NCBI RefSeq assembly: GCF_001705435.1
Contig: NZ_MDEN01000069.1
Location: 62,001 to 126,000, forward strand
Origin: Pseudomonas graminis
Lineage (GTDB): Bacteria > Pseudomonadota > Gammaproteobacteria > Pseudomonadales > Pseudomonadaceae
Direction: 5' to 3'
DNA length: 64,000 nucleotides
A model generated the notes under the pieces. That model saw only the letters and a program-made list of their open reading frames with translations, was not told where the DNA came from and did no database searches. The translations under genes and the position numbers were made by a program. Positions within the stretch are counted from its first letter, which is position 1; the number at the start of each line of letters is the position of its first letter. Shown here piece by piece: positions 41,840 through 50,119 of the stretch.

Positions 41840-42862
41840 ATGTTCGCTCTCATGCAAAGCTCACGCGTGCAATCACTGCACATGATGGTTGAGCCGCGCA
41901 CCGGCCTGAAAGCGGTGATCGCGATCCACAGCAGCCAGAAAGGTCCGGCGATGGGGGGCTGTCGCTACCTCTCCTACCCAAACGAAGAGAGCGCCATCGA
42001 GGACGCCATCCAGCTGGCAAGGAACATGAGCTACAAAGCCGTGCTCGCCGGATTGTCATTGGGCGGTGGAACGGCCGTGATCATGCGCCCGGCCCACGTG
42101 CCTGATCGCGCTGCCCTGTTCGAGGCGTTCGGACGGTTCGTGCAGACCCTTGACGGACGTTATGTCACGGCCATGGACAGTGGCACTTCCAGAGAGGACA
42201 TGGACTGCATAGCCCAATCCACTCAGCATGTCACCGGCACCACGGCGGTCGGCGACTCTTCTGCGCACACCGCATTGGGTTTGTACGCGGGGATTCGGAC
42301 CACGGCCATGGCCAGGCTGGGCAGCGATAACCTTGAAGGTTTGCGCGTGGCCATTCAGGGATTGGGGCATGTGGGTTATGCGCTCGCGGAACAGCTCCAT
42401 GGGGCGGGCGCCGAGTTGTTGGTCGCAGATCTGGACAGCGGCAAGGTGCAACTCGCCATGGAGCAATTGGGCGCCAAGCCGATTGCCAGCGAAGCGTTGC
42501 TCAGCACGCCTTGCGACATCCTTGCGCCGTGCGGGCTGGGCGGCGTACTCAACAGCCACAGTGTCACCAAGTTGCGCTGCGCCGCCGTCGCGGGTGGCGC
42601 CAATAACCAGCTGAGCTGTGCCGCGATCGCCGACCAACTGGAAGCCCGCGGCATTCTGTATGCCCCGGATTACGTGATCAATTCCGGTGGCCTGATCTAT
42701 GTCGCACTGCATCATCAGGGGCAAAGCCCGGGCAACATCACCGCGCATCTGTCTCAGATCGGCACGCGGCTGACCGAGGTGTTCGCCCATGCGCAAGCTG
42801 AAAAGCGCTCACCCGCGCGGGTGGCGGATGAGCTGGCAGAACGGCTGCTGGACATGGAGTGA
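41840..42862 (+). CDS. Leu/Phe/Val dehydrogenase homologue lacking catalytic lysine
   Basis: The start is ATG 41840, after GGGGAG; the frame upstream is not part of the homologues. The 340-residue protein matches branched-chain and phenylalanine dehydrogenases: GPAMGGCRYL, RNMSYKAVLAGLSLGGG, AMDSGTSREDMD, the NAD loop IQGLGHVGYALAEQL, and INSGGLIYVAL. K66 (substrate carboxylate) is present, but the catalytic lysine expected at 78 (GGGK) is Thr, codon ACG at 42071-42073. Lysine to threonine needs only one base change. Either the enzyme is inactive, or it has changed chemistry, or this is a sequence error. No neighbour suggests a pathway. Confidence 0.85.
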   Translation: MFALMQSSRVQSLHMMVEPRTGLKAVIAIHSSQKGPAMGGCRYLSYPNEESAIEDAIQLARNMSYKAVLAGLSLGGGTAVIMRPAHVPDRAALFEAFGRFVQTLDGRYVTAMDSGTSREDMDCIAQSTQHVTGTTAVGDSSAHTALGLYAGIRTTAMARLGSDNLEGLRVAIQGLGHVGYALAEQLHGAGAELLVADLDSGKVQLAMEQLGAKPIASEALLSTPCDILAPCGLGGVLNSHSVTKLRCAAVAGGANNQLSCAAIADQLEARGILYAPDYVINSGGLIYVALHHQGQSPGNITAHLSQIGTRLTEVFAHAQAEKRSPARVADELAERLLDME

Positions 42863-42917
42863 ATCGCCTTCGTGGCAAATCTGCCTCAACTGGCTGAAGC
42901 CAAAGTCGCTGGGCTGA

Positions 42918-43184
42918 TTACTCAGCCTGCTCCGCCGCGGGTGCCAGCTCGTTGAGGGCAAGGGCGTTGCTCTTGAAAGCGGCAGCGAAGACGGCGCGGT
43001 TCTTCGCCATGAAAATACTCGCGTCTTCAGCGTGTTTTTCGGAGAGCCCGGCGACGTTCTTCATCAGCACATCGGTGAGCAGCTCTGCCAGTTCCAGCAT
43101 CTGATCATGGGCATCGGCGAGTTTGCGGTCCACGAACGTAGTCTCCAAATCACGGGTACTGCGGTAAAGGGTTTCAACAGCCAT
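42918..43184 (-). CDS. yebG: YebG family SOS-induced protein
   Basis: ATG 43184 (MAVETLYRSTRD) agrees with E. coli YebG (MAVEVKYVVIRE) and has a CGAGG ribosome site; the longer start at 43202 would not. The 88-residue protein follows the YebG pattern with FVDRKLADAHDQMLELAELL and a helical middle, ending in an acidic/alanine tail. YebG is a small protein induced by DNA damage. A LexA box lies about 100 bp upstream, which supports both the name and SOS control. Confidence 0.88.
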   Translation of the reverse strand: MAVETLYRSTRDLETTFVDRKLADAHDQMLELAELLTDVLMKNVAGLSEKHAEDASIFMAKNRAVFAAAFKSNALALNELAPAAEQAE

Positions 43185-43605
43185 TGTTGGCCTCGTCGTC
43201 ATTTCCAGAGTTGTAAGGGATCAGCCCGGGCGCTCAACGCTTCGGCCGACGGATGATGCAAAGACAGCGTGCTCCGTCTTTTTACTGTGTATTTATACAG
43301 TGCGCAGCATAGGTGAATCGCCTCGGCTTGGGTAGGGGGTGAGCGCTCACTTTTTTTACCAGGCGCAGCCTTGCGACATCTGGTCACGTTCTCAACCTTA
43401 GCCGATGGCCCTATTAATGCTTGCCTACAACCAGGCTGCGCACGGGCAAATCGTCATGCGCGCGGCGCATCATCCCGTCCGGATCACCCAAGGAAGTACA
43501 TCGTGAACATCAACGCGGCCAACGCCCTGCGTCGACAGATCCACCGCTGCGCTCAATCGCAGCGCTCGTTATGAACACTTTTGTTTTGGTCAGGGGAGGT
43601 GAGGG
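43185..43605. other. Intergenic region with LexA box, yebG / psiE
   Basis: 421 bases between divergent yebG and psiE. The left part has the LexA box and a likely yebG promoter; the right part (43400-43600) has no clear signal except the psiE ribosome site GGGGAGGTGAGGG. I saw no Pho box. Confidence 0.5.
43285..43300 (-). promoter_or_regulatory. LexA (SOS) box of yebG
   Basis: CTGTGTATTTATACAG fits the gammaproteobacterial LexA consensus CTGT-N8-ACAG at all fixed positions. In the yebG direction it reads CTGTATAAATACACAG and covers a -10-like TATAAAT, so LexA would block the promoter until SOS induction. Confidence 0.88.
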
Positions 43606-44052
43606 ATGGCTGGTGTGAGATGGGCAGATCGAATGCGGGCGAAGCTTCACGGCGGCGCCAACAGCCTGGGTAATCTGGCCGTTGAAGCGTTTCACTATCT
43701 GGCGCTGTTCGGTATTGGGGCGGTCACCGCATACGCCGCTATAAAAGCGTTCATCGGCATGCTCGGGCAGGACTACATCGCGGTGGACGATATTCTGCTG
43801 TTGTTCATCTACCTCGAACTGGGCGCGATGGTCGGCATCTATTTCAAGACCAACCACATGCCGCTGCGCTTCTTGCTCTACATCGGGGTGACCGCTTTGA
43901 TTCGCTTGCTGATCAGCGACGTGTCGCATCACAAAGCGCCGGATTTGGGGATTATTTATGTGTGCGGCGGCGTGCTGTTGCTGGCCTTCTCGATTTTGGT
44001 GGTGAGGTATTCCTCGTCGAGGTATCCGTCGGTGCAGGAGAAAGTGGAGTAG
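43606..44052 (+). CDS. psiE: Phosphate-starvation-inducible PsiE family membrane protein
   Basis: This 148-residue inner-membrane protein has four predicted spans (HYLALFGIGAVTAYAAIKAF, AVDDILLLFIYLELGAMVGI, LRFLLYIGVTALIRLLISDV, DLGIIYVCGGVLLLAFSILV) and the PsiE markers YFKTNHMPLRF and DVSHHKAPD. The start ATG 43606 has an excellent ribosome site. Function unknown beyond phosphate-starvation expression in E. coli. The downstream 150 bp lead into the toxin region. Confidence 0.92.
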   Translation: MAGVRWADRMRAKLHGGANSLGNLAVEAFHYLALFGIGAVTAYAAIKAFIGMLGQDYIAVDDILLLFIYLELGAMVGIYFKTNHMPLRFLLYIGVTALIRLLISDVSHHKAPDLGIIYVCGGVLLLAFSILVVRYSSSRYPSVQEKVE

Positions 44053-44208
44053 GGATGGGATGAGTCCTTATTGTTTAGGACTCATCTACCGTTTGCCCGG
44101 CATAGGTCTTGGCTTTTGGTATGTATGCGGTTAGCAGCCAACGCCGAGAAGTCACGGTACGTTTCCGCAGCGTTCATATCGGTCCACGATTGCCCGGATA
44201 TAGCTCTT

Positions 44209-44517
44209 TTACATTCTTGCCTTTTTAGCAATTTCTTCTACCATTTTGAGCATGTCACGGCCTTCGATAAGTTCTATATAGAAATTGCTATACGCTCCAG
44301 AGAGATCACGATATTTTCGGAGGTTTGATTCATCCATAATTCGATGACCTGGTATGTCTCGTGCTTCGACCTGGGTATTAATCTCACCTCGCTCGGCGGC
44401 CGATATTAAAGGCTCCATATGCTCATACAACGCGAGTGCTGCCGGTTCCTTTTCTTTATACCGTTCTAATTGCTTGCGTAACTCGATTGCGGTCTGTTTC
44501 AGCGCTAGTATGTCCAT
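44209..44517 (-). CDS. Putative immunity protein for the frameshifted toxin
   Basis: The start is ATG 44517, chosen because AGGAA sits 7 bases before it and the toxin stop lies 8 bp upstream; the frame extending to 44565 runs into the toxin. The 102-residue product is helical and highly charged (LKQTAIELRKQLERYKEKEP, then HRIMDESNLRKYRDLSGAYS), without signal or membrane segments. No family recognised. The immunity role is inferred from size and position. It remains intact although the toxin is broken, as expected when related toxins are still met from neighbours. Confidence 0.6.
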   Translation of the reverse strand: MDILALKQTAIELRKQLERYKEKEPAALALYEHMEPLISAAERGEINTQVEARDIPGHRIMDESNLRKYRDLSGAYSNFYIELIEGRDMLKMVEEIAKKARM

Positions 44518-44525
44518 ACTGATTC

Positions 44526-45970
44526 CTAATTGTCGATTTCGCCAATGAGCTTTGCTGCGGACCATTCTTGCCGATTAGGCACTAAATATTGTGCCGCCCC
44601 GCCTGTTCTGGTGATTCTCCCGCCGAATTCCACTGTCGGTGCAACCGTGCTCTTGAAAACTTCGGTGGGCTGCAGTGGCGTAATTTCAAACACGTGATAT
44701 CTAGCATTTTCACTCGTAACCGGTAAGCCGAGTGCATCCGCTAGAGTTTTATCGGATTTAGCCGCCGCTTGCAATTCTTCCATTGTGGTGAAGAATGGTG
44801 AGTAGGCAGAGACGCTTTCTTCTGTCACAGGTACGATTTTCACAAGCGGTGTTGTAATGCTGGTGGTGACCGGTACGGTACTTCCTGAGGCTACATGACT
44901 GATGGCTCTTTCCAAAATATCTGGAAATGGTAACTCAGGGTCTGCCTTTGCGATTTTAGCTATATATTTTTGTCCGTCAACGCTTTGCAGATAATCACGG
45001 ACCTGCTGGTTACTTAAGCCCTTTGGCTCAAGTGTCTTCACAGAGTTTCGTTTATGCTCGACTGACACGAACTCTGGGTCTTGCTTGGCGTAAAAGTCAC
45101 GCATTTTACTTTCCCGCGCCAGCTGCTCGACTGAAGTGACCCCCCTGATCTGTAATTCAGGATGTCCCAAAAGGTTCTCTTCGTTTTTTGTGAGCCATTC
45201 AACGATTGGTTTGCTGGAAACATCTGCTCGTAGCTTGGCACTCCTCGTCGCGATACTTTCCAAGCTGTTGAATACACCCGCTCTCATCTCCCCACGGGTC
45301 AGATAGGTGACAATCGCCATGAGCAACAGCAGCACCAACTGCTCTTGCCCTTGGGCCAGCAGCCGAGCTGCGCGCTCTATGCGGTCTTGGATCATCGCAG
45401 CGGAACCGCCAGTGGGGTCAAGGCCTGGATCTTTCAAGCCGTCTTCAGCTTGCCACGCAGTGCATAGCCCTTCGTATATCGTCGATAGGCATGGCCCGAT
45501 ACCTGCCGAGAAATAACCAGCGATTGCATATAACCCAAGCGCTGCCATGATCAAGTTTCCGACCTGCAACCCTACACTTGCGCCGATTGCCGCACCGGGC
45601 AAGGCTCAGCACCTAAAGCAAGTGAGCCGGCTGCGCCACCCATCGCAGCTCCCATCATTACGCTGCCGCCCACGATCATCACAACTTCCTGCAACAGCTT
45701 AATCAACTCCGGCAGAATTTCCTCAATATTGATCGACGCCCATTTGCGCCGAATGTTCATCTGCATGATGGGGGAGGATAAGTCCAGCGCGTGGCGAACA
45801 TTATCGATCCTATGCCCACTCACGTATCCGTAGGCTTGAGTTGCGCCGTTACTGATGCGGCGGGTGAAGCCGTTCCAGCCGTCATCAACGCCCTGATTCA
45901 GCTCACTGAATTTTTGGTCGAGGTTTCGCTCGATGTCGCCCCAGCCAGGTAAATTAGCGAAAAAATCCAT
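44526..45970 (-). pseudogene. Polymorphic toxin, DUF6861-like, single-base frameshift
   Basis: Two overlapping frames (45970-45572 and 45602-44526) encode the N- and C-terminal parts of one protein. At about 45600 the sequence reads GGTGCTGAGCCTTGCC, where the related toxin at the left edge keeps G-A-G-A-L-P. One extra G restores A-L-G-A-G-A-L-P-G-A and gives 481 codons, with total length divisible by three. The N-terminal ~130 residues start FFANLPGWGDIERNLDQKF; the conserved part then aligns with the other toxin (GQEQLVLLLLMAIVTYLTRG). The C-terminal ~130 residues are different and end VEFGGRITRTGGAAQYLVPN, possibly a catalytic domain I cannot name. It is AT-richer than its surroundings. 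A sequencing error cannot be excluded. Confidence 0.82.
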
Positions 45971-46316
45971 TTAGCGGTTAGGTCTCCATTGTTGGGCGGC
46001 ATTTACGCCCAGATGGTGGCCCGACAGGACCACGGCATGCCGCTAATTTAGGACTACAGCCGCAAGAAGACAACTGAGAGTGGATTCTATCCTTCGCCAT
46101 TAGCGCTACGACCAGTGATGCTTCAAGCAGTTGGTAGGTTGTTGCTGCAGCGGCGACCGAGATACTTTGCAAGATGGGATGGTCGTTCGGTACGAACTTG
46201 CCTCTCCCTTGTAATCGCCGCTTGCAATCAGCGAGCTGTTTTACGATGAGCTATCCACCAGCGAATCCAAAAAAAATGCCCCGTCTCAACGGGGCATCTT
46301 CATGTGCAAAGAACGG
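45971..46316. other. Intergenic region upstream of the frameshifted toxin
   Basis: 346 bases holding the upstream region of the toxin (its start has a GGAG about 14 bases away) and the terminator of the lipoprotein gene at 46269-46298. No coding frame with a ribosome site was found. Confidence 0.45.
46269..46298 (-). terminator. Terminator after the YXWGXW lipoprotein
   Basis: On the minus strand GATGCCCCGT, loop TGAG, ACGGGGCATT and a run of T. It ends the lipoprotein gene 19 bases after the stop codon. Confidence 0.9.
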
Positions 46317-46661
46317 TCAGTTCACCCACACCCCAACGTGGTAATGCCAGCCATCGCCTCGACTTTCCCAGTACGGATGTTGATAACGATAGCCAGGCCG
46401 TACCGCTTCCCAGTGGCCGTGTTCGGCGACGTAGCGGTTGCCGTTCCAGCGCCAGTAGCCGCGGGACCAGACATAGCCCGGGCGCGGAGCCGGTTCTTCT
46501 TCGACCACGCGCACGGGCGGCGCTTGTGGGGCGACGACTTCGACGTATTCGGCGCGGGGCGCGGGTCGGTCGACCACTCGGCGTTCGTGCACCACTCTTT
46601 CTTCCACGCAGCCGGTCGCGAGCGCCAGCGCGCCAATCAGCGCTATGTATCGTAGAGACAT
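46317..46661 (-). CDS. Small YXWGXW-repeat lipoprotein
   Basis: This 114-residue protein starts at ATG 46661. The signal peptide ends in the lipobox ALATGC, so it should be lipidated and carried to the outer membrane. A Val/Pro/Glu/Arg-rich linker is followed by aromatic repeats (PGYVWSRGYWRWNGNRYV, HGHWEAVRPGYRYQHPYW, ESRGDGWHYHVGVWV) of the YXWGXW type. The family occurs widely in proteobacteria with unknown function. Confidence 0.88.
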   Translation of the reverse strand: MSLRYIALIGALALATGCVEERVVHERRVVDRPAPRAEYVEVVAPQAPPVRVVEEEPAPRPGYVWSRGYWRWNGNRYVAEHGHWEAVRPGYRYQHPYWESRGDGWHYHVGVWVN

Positions 46662-46724
46662 ATCGTCACCTCAGACTTGTCCAGACTCTGCTGCTCGCCG
46701 TTGTTGTGTAACGGGGCAGCCGGC

Positions 46725-46752
46725 TTGCTACAGGTTTGTTGCTACAGGTTTG
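46725..46752. repeat. Tandem 14-bp direct repeat
   Basis: TTGCTACAGGTTTG occurs twice head to tail (46725-46738, 46739-46752) and is followed by the partial inverse TTGTAGCAGG. It lies upstream of the lipoprotein gene in a 247-bp gap. Possible regulator site or replication slippage; no protein assigned. Confidence 0.7.
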
Positions 46753-46908
46753 TTGTAGCAGGTGCTTTCTGTCTGAGGGCTGAATCGGCGGGCATTACAG
46801 GGACGTTGGCGATCGTCGGCGGGGGACGGAGCGGGTTGAGAATGATGCCGCGAAAAGACTGCGCTGGAGAGGCAATCACTATCGCCTCATGCCCTGCGCA
46901 TCAAAAAA

Positions 46909-47238
46909 TCAGAGGCCGGCAGTCAACTGCGGACGGCCGAGGAAGCGGGTTCGGGTAGGCGGAGGCGAGAGTTGTTTGAGGTCGCCATCCGTCATGGCCG
47001 CCAGGATCTTGATGGCGCTATGGCCTTGTTCGATGGCGATGCCGAACTGGATGCTTTCGATCAAACGGCGCAGCCGCTTGGGCGAGTTGCGTTGCTCGGC
47101 ACTGATCAGCCGTTTGGCGACCACACCTGACTCATTCGACAGCGTCAGCATGATGGTCCCGTCGAGGCCCTGGATACTCAGGTTGACCCGGTAGTCGGGA
47201 TGGAAGGCGTCGGTGATCAGTTGAAAAGGGTTATCCAT
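46909..47238 (-). CDS. DUF3509 family protein
   Basis: This 109-residue protein starts at ATG 47238. The pattern is that of DUF3509, almost restricted to Pseudomonas: PFQLITDAFHPDYRVNLSIQ, then RLISAEQRNSPKRLRRLIES and IQFGIAIEQGHSAI. It is small and soluble, with no known function. It stands alone. Confidence 0.88.
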   Translation of the reverse strand: MDNPFQLITDAFHPDYRVNLSIQGLDGTIMLTLSNESGVVAKRLISAEQRNSPKRLRRLIESIQFGIAIEQGHSAIKILAAMTDGDLKQLSPPPTRTRFLGRPQLTAGL

Positions 47239-47778
47239 GGCCTGTTACCTGTTAACGATCTGCATGAATTGACTGGGGGTGAATCCCTTTAGTTCTCGAA
47301 GCCGATCAACGGTTAATGATTCCTGCCCTGGCCGCGCTCGCTGAAATCGCGGTGATTTCCATCAGTGGTCCGTTGAAACGTCGTCGTATTGAGCGAGTCA
47401 CTGCGTCCGAGGCCAGCAGGCCTGCGGCGTGCAGGTGAGGTGTAAGCTCGACGATACAAAGCTTGCAGGGTTTGGGCCACAACGGACGAAAGGTGTAAAT
47501 GGTCCCGATCGCTGGACCCAAGGGCCCGGAAACGAGAAGCAGGTCATGGTTTCAGCGTCCGTCTTGTACTGGCCAAGGGCTTGGCCCATTCCCGCTCGGC
47601 ACCATTTGCGCGCCTCATGCGTTCTTTGTGTGCGAAAGGTCGGCCACTTGAATCGGCCACCCGTTTAGCGCGGCTCACCATTCAAGCGCTGGTTGCCTAA
47701 TGACGGCGCAAAAAAAAGGGCGGGCCCGTTTCCAGGCTCGCCCCTCTTTCAATCGCTCAGTGTTTCATAGCTGCTGCA
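47239..47778. other. Intergenic region, HPF-like gene / DUF3509
   Basis: 540 bases between codirectional minus-strand genes. The terminator of the HPF-like gene lies at 47708-47745. The rest (47240-47700) has no ribosome-site-supported frame. The section 47440-47560, with CGGGCCC-like and GGGCCAC segments, looks like extragenic repeat debris, but no clear palindrome was fixed. A promoter for DUF3509 probably lies close to 47260. Confidence 0.4.
47708..47745 (-). terminator. Terminator after the HPF-like gene
   Basis: On the minus strand GGGGCGAGCC, loop TGGAAAC, GGGCCCGCCC and eight T residues; the stem has mismatches in the middle. It ends the ribosome-associated factor gene. Confidence 0.8.
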
Positions 47779-48201
47779 TCAGCCGTGCAACGCTTCGTCC
47801 TTCTCGAGAAATTCTTCTTCGAGCAACGCGTCAGCACTGACCGGCTCGTCATCCAGATCGCTTTCAATCACCGGAGCCGCGCCGCGTTTGTTGCCGCGCA
47901 GTTTTCCAAAAAGATGTTCCAGGGCGTGGTCCAGTTTGACCGCTGCGCCATCCACTGCCTGATCGATCGAATCGGCCTTGTGGGTCACAGAAATGGGTTG
48001 GTGTCCTTTTGGCCGGGCTTCCATCTGGCAGCGGATGTCATGCGGGCCTGGCTTGTCGCCGTTTTCGTCGTTGATGTGGACCTCAACGCGGGTCAGATCC
48101 TCTTCGTATCGTTCGAGCGTAGTTTCAACCGTGGTTCGTACCCACTCCTCCAGACGGACGCTGTTTTCGATGTGGTTATCGCTGTTGACCTGGATTTGCA
48201 T
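47779..48201 (-). CDS. HPF/RaiA family ribosome-associated protein
   Basis: This 140-residue protein starts at ATG 48201. The first ~100 residues follow the HPF/RaiA pattern (QIQVNSDNHIENSVRLEEWV, then VEVHINDENGDKPGPHDIRC, and VTHKADSIDQAVDGAAVKLD). The C-terminus is an acidic extension. Such factors bind the 30S subunit and hold ribosomes inactive in stationary phase or stress. This branch is longer than the classical 95-residue HPF and lacks the C-terminal dimerisation domain of long HPF. Confidence 0.85.
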   Translation of the reverse strand: MQIQVNSDNHIENSVRLEEWVRTTVETTLERYEEDLTRVEVHINDENGDKPGPHDIRCQMEARPKGHQPISVTHKADSIDQAVDGAAVKLDHALEHLFGKLRGNKRGAAPVIESDLDDEPVSADALLEEEFLEKDEALHG

Positions 48202-48437
48202 AGTTCTTCCCTTACTTTGGCTTGCTCGGGAGAGTCTGGACGAGGTGTTTTTCGTCTGCCCTCATTCACAGTGTTGGCGCCGATCCCCGAACAATTCAAC
48301 CCCTTGGAACCGAGAATATATTTCGCGAAAGGGGGAACTCGACCGGCAAGTCCAGTTTTGCTGGGCCGCGCCTTTTTGGGGGCAACCTTCGGCCGCTGCA
48401 GATTTGTTGCGAGATTCGTCGGACATCTTTTGCGCAT

Positions 48438-48456
48438 GAGAATATTTATCATTAAT
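48438..48456 (+). promoter_or_regulatory. Fur box before the sigma factor gene
   Basis: GAGAATATTTATCATTAAT matches the 19-bp Fur consensus GATAATGATAATCATTATC at about 13 of 19 positions. It lies 39 bp before the sigma factor ATG, consistent with iron repression of the whole receptor system. Confidence 0.75.
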
Positions 48457-48494
48457 ATCGCGCCTCGCATCCTCCCCCAGCCCGTGCCTGAATC

Positions 48495-49100
48495 ATGATC
48501 GATCCGCCTCCTTCCTTGAACTCAGCGTGCCAGGACCTCGACCACGAGACTCCGAAGGCTGCACGCGCGCGGTTTCTGGAGGTGTTTCTGTCCCAGCGTC
48601 CGCAAATGGAGGCGCTGGTCAGCCGAAGGGTGGGTTGTCGGGCGACGGCGGCGGATCTGGTGCAGGACTTGTTTCTCAGGTTCTGGCGACGTCCGCTGGT
48701 GCAGGTCGAGGAGCTCAACACCTACCTGCTGCGCTGTGCTGGCAATATCGCCATTGACCATCTGCGCAATGAAAGCACCCGCGCCCGGCTCAGCGATGAG
48801 CGGCTGCCGGAATCGCACTGGACCGAGACTGACGAACCCCAGGCTGCGCTGGAAGCGAGCAACGATCTGCGCCACATCGAAGCGGCGTTGCGCGGATTGC
48901 CGGAGAAAACCCGGCAGATTTTCCTGCTCAACCGAATCCACGGGCGCAAGTACGCTGAAATTGCCAAGGCCATGTGCCTTTCGCAGAGTGCCGTGGAGAA
49001 ACACATGATGCGCGCCCTGCAGGTCTGCAAGGCGAGCATCAATCAGGACGTCACTCGGGTTGCGCCGCTTGCCGGGAAATCCGGGGGCATACGCCGATGA
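48495..49100 (+). CDS. FecI-type ECF sigma factor
   Basis: This 201-residue ECF sigma factor starts at ATG 48495. Region 2 (SRRVGCRATAADLVQDLFLR, FWRRP, TYLLRCAGNIAIDHLRNEST) and region 4.2 (LPEKTRQIFLLNRIHGRKYA, then CLSQSAVEKHMMRALQ) are complete. It should direct RNA polymerase to the promoter of the downstream TonB receptor when the anti-sigma factor releases it. It overlaps the FecR gene in an ATGA junction and is preceded by a Fur box. Resembles the FiuI type (ferrichrome), but ligand is unproven. Confidence 0.92.
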   Translation: MIDPPPSLNSACQDLDHETPKAARARFLEVFLSQRPQMEALVSRRVGCRATAADLVQDLFLRFWRRPLVQVEELNTYLLRCAGNIAIDHLRNESTRARLSDERLPESHWTETDEPQAALEASNDLRHIEAALRGLPEKTRQIFLLNRIHGRKYAEIAKAMCLSQSAVEKHMMRALQVCKASINQDVTRVAPLAGKSGGIRR

Positions 49101-50080
49101 ATGCCGTTCCTGATCCGACTGCCCATCCCCATACCATGGCTCTGAATTGGCTCAGTGTGTTGCACAACCAGCCGACGATTGCCGATCAGGCGCGCTTCAG
49201 CCGCTGGTTGCACGCTGATCCGGCTCATGCCGAAGCGTACGCCCAGGCTCAGGTCGTGTGGGAACTGAGCGAAGAGCCTGCCGCCACACTGGCCGGCGAA
49301 GACGCCGCCGCACTCAATGCCTTGCTGCGGAAAATGGACGCACCCAAGCCGCGCAGGCTGCCGCGCTGGGGAGCGGCGCTGGCGATGGCGGCGTGTCTGG
49401 TGCTGATGATCAGCGCGGGGCTGGGCTGGAATCCCCAGCGCTGGGCAGAGGACTTAAATGCCGATTACGTGTCGGCGCCGGGGCAGGTCCGGACGTTGAT
49501 CCTGTCAGACGGGTCGCAGGTAACGATGGACGCCGACAGCGCAATCGCCGTGCATTTTGGCGACGGAGAGCGGCACGTCGAGTTGCGCCGTGGCGCCGCA
49601 TTCTTTCAAGTTACCCACACCGGCGAGCCGTTTGTGGTCGATGGCGGACGCGGCGAAACCCGGGTGCTGGGCACGCAATTCGAAGTACGGCTGCAGCCGC
49701 CTGGTGCGCAAGTCACTGTGCTGTCGGGACGTGTCGGGGTCAAAGCGGCCGCCGATGCCCCGCAGCAGATCCTGACGGCAGGTCAGCGGGTCCGTTATGA
49801 CCGTGAGCGAACCGGCGCTCCGCAGTCTGTCGACAGCGAAAGCCAGTTGGCCTGGCGTCAGGGCTGGCTCAATTACGCCCGCGCCCCCCTCGCTGATGTG
49901 ATCAGCGACCTGAACCGTTATTACCCGGGCCGGATCATTTTGCTCAACGACCAACTGGCCGCGAAGACCATCAGCGGCAGCTTCCCGAGCCGCGATCCGC
50001 AGGCCGTGCTGGCGGCGTTGAAGTCCGTCGTGGGTTTTAAGCAATACGAAGCGCTCGGGCGGATCATTGTGATCCGTTGA
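49097..50080 (+). CDS. FecR-type anti-sigma/sigma regulator
   Basis: The start is ATG 49097, overlapping the sigma stop in ATGA. The 327-residue inner-membrane protein has an N-terminal cytosolic DUF4880 part that contacts the sigma factor (ALNWLSVLHNQPTIADQARF), one membrane span (WGAALAMAACLVLMISAGLG) near residue 100, then a periplasmic FecR domain (YVSAPGQVRTLILSDGSQVT, GETRVLGTQFEVRL) and a C-terminal DUF4974 part (LADVISDLNRYYPGRIILLN). It carries the signal from the receptor to the sigma factor. Confidence 0.93.
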   Translation: MNAVPDPTAHPHTMALNWLSVLHNQPTIADQARFSRWLHADPAHAEAYAQAQVVWELSEEPAATLAGEDAAALNALLRKMDAPKPRRLPRWGAALAMAACLVLMISAGLGWNPQRWAEDLNADYVSAPGQVRTLILSDGSQVTMDADSAIAVHFGDGERHVELRRGAAFFQVTHTGEPFVVDGGRGETRVLGTQFEVRLQPPGAQVTVLSGRVGVKAAADAPQQILTAGQRVRYDRERTGAPQSVDSESQLAWRQGWLNYARAPLADVISDLNRYYPGRIILLNDQLAAKTISGSFPSRDPQAVLAALKSVVGFKQYEALGRIIVIR

Positions 50081-50119
50081 TCGCAGGCGAGCTGTTGAGG
50101 TGTATCGCATTCAAACGGG

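Noticed and set aside
47429..47668. 79-codon plus-strand frame in the HPF/DUF3509 gap
   Set aside because: No ribosome site and low-complexity composition.
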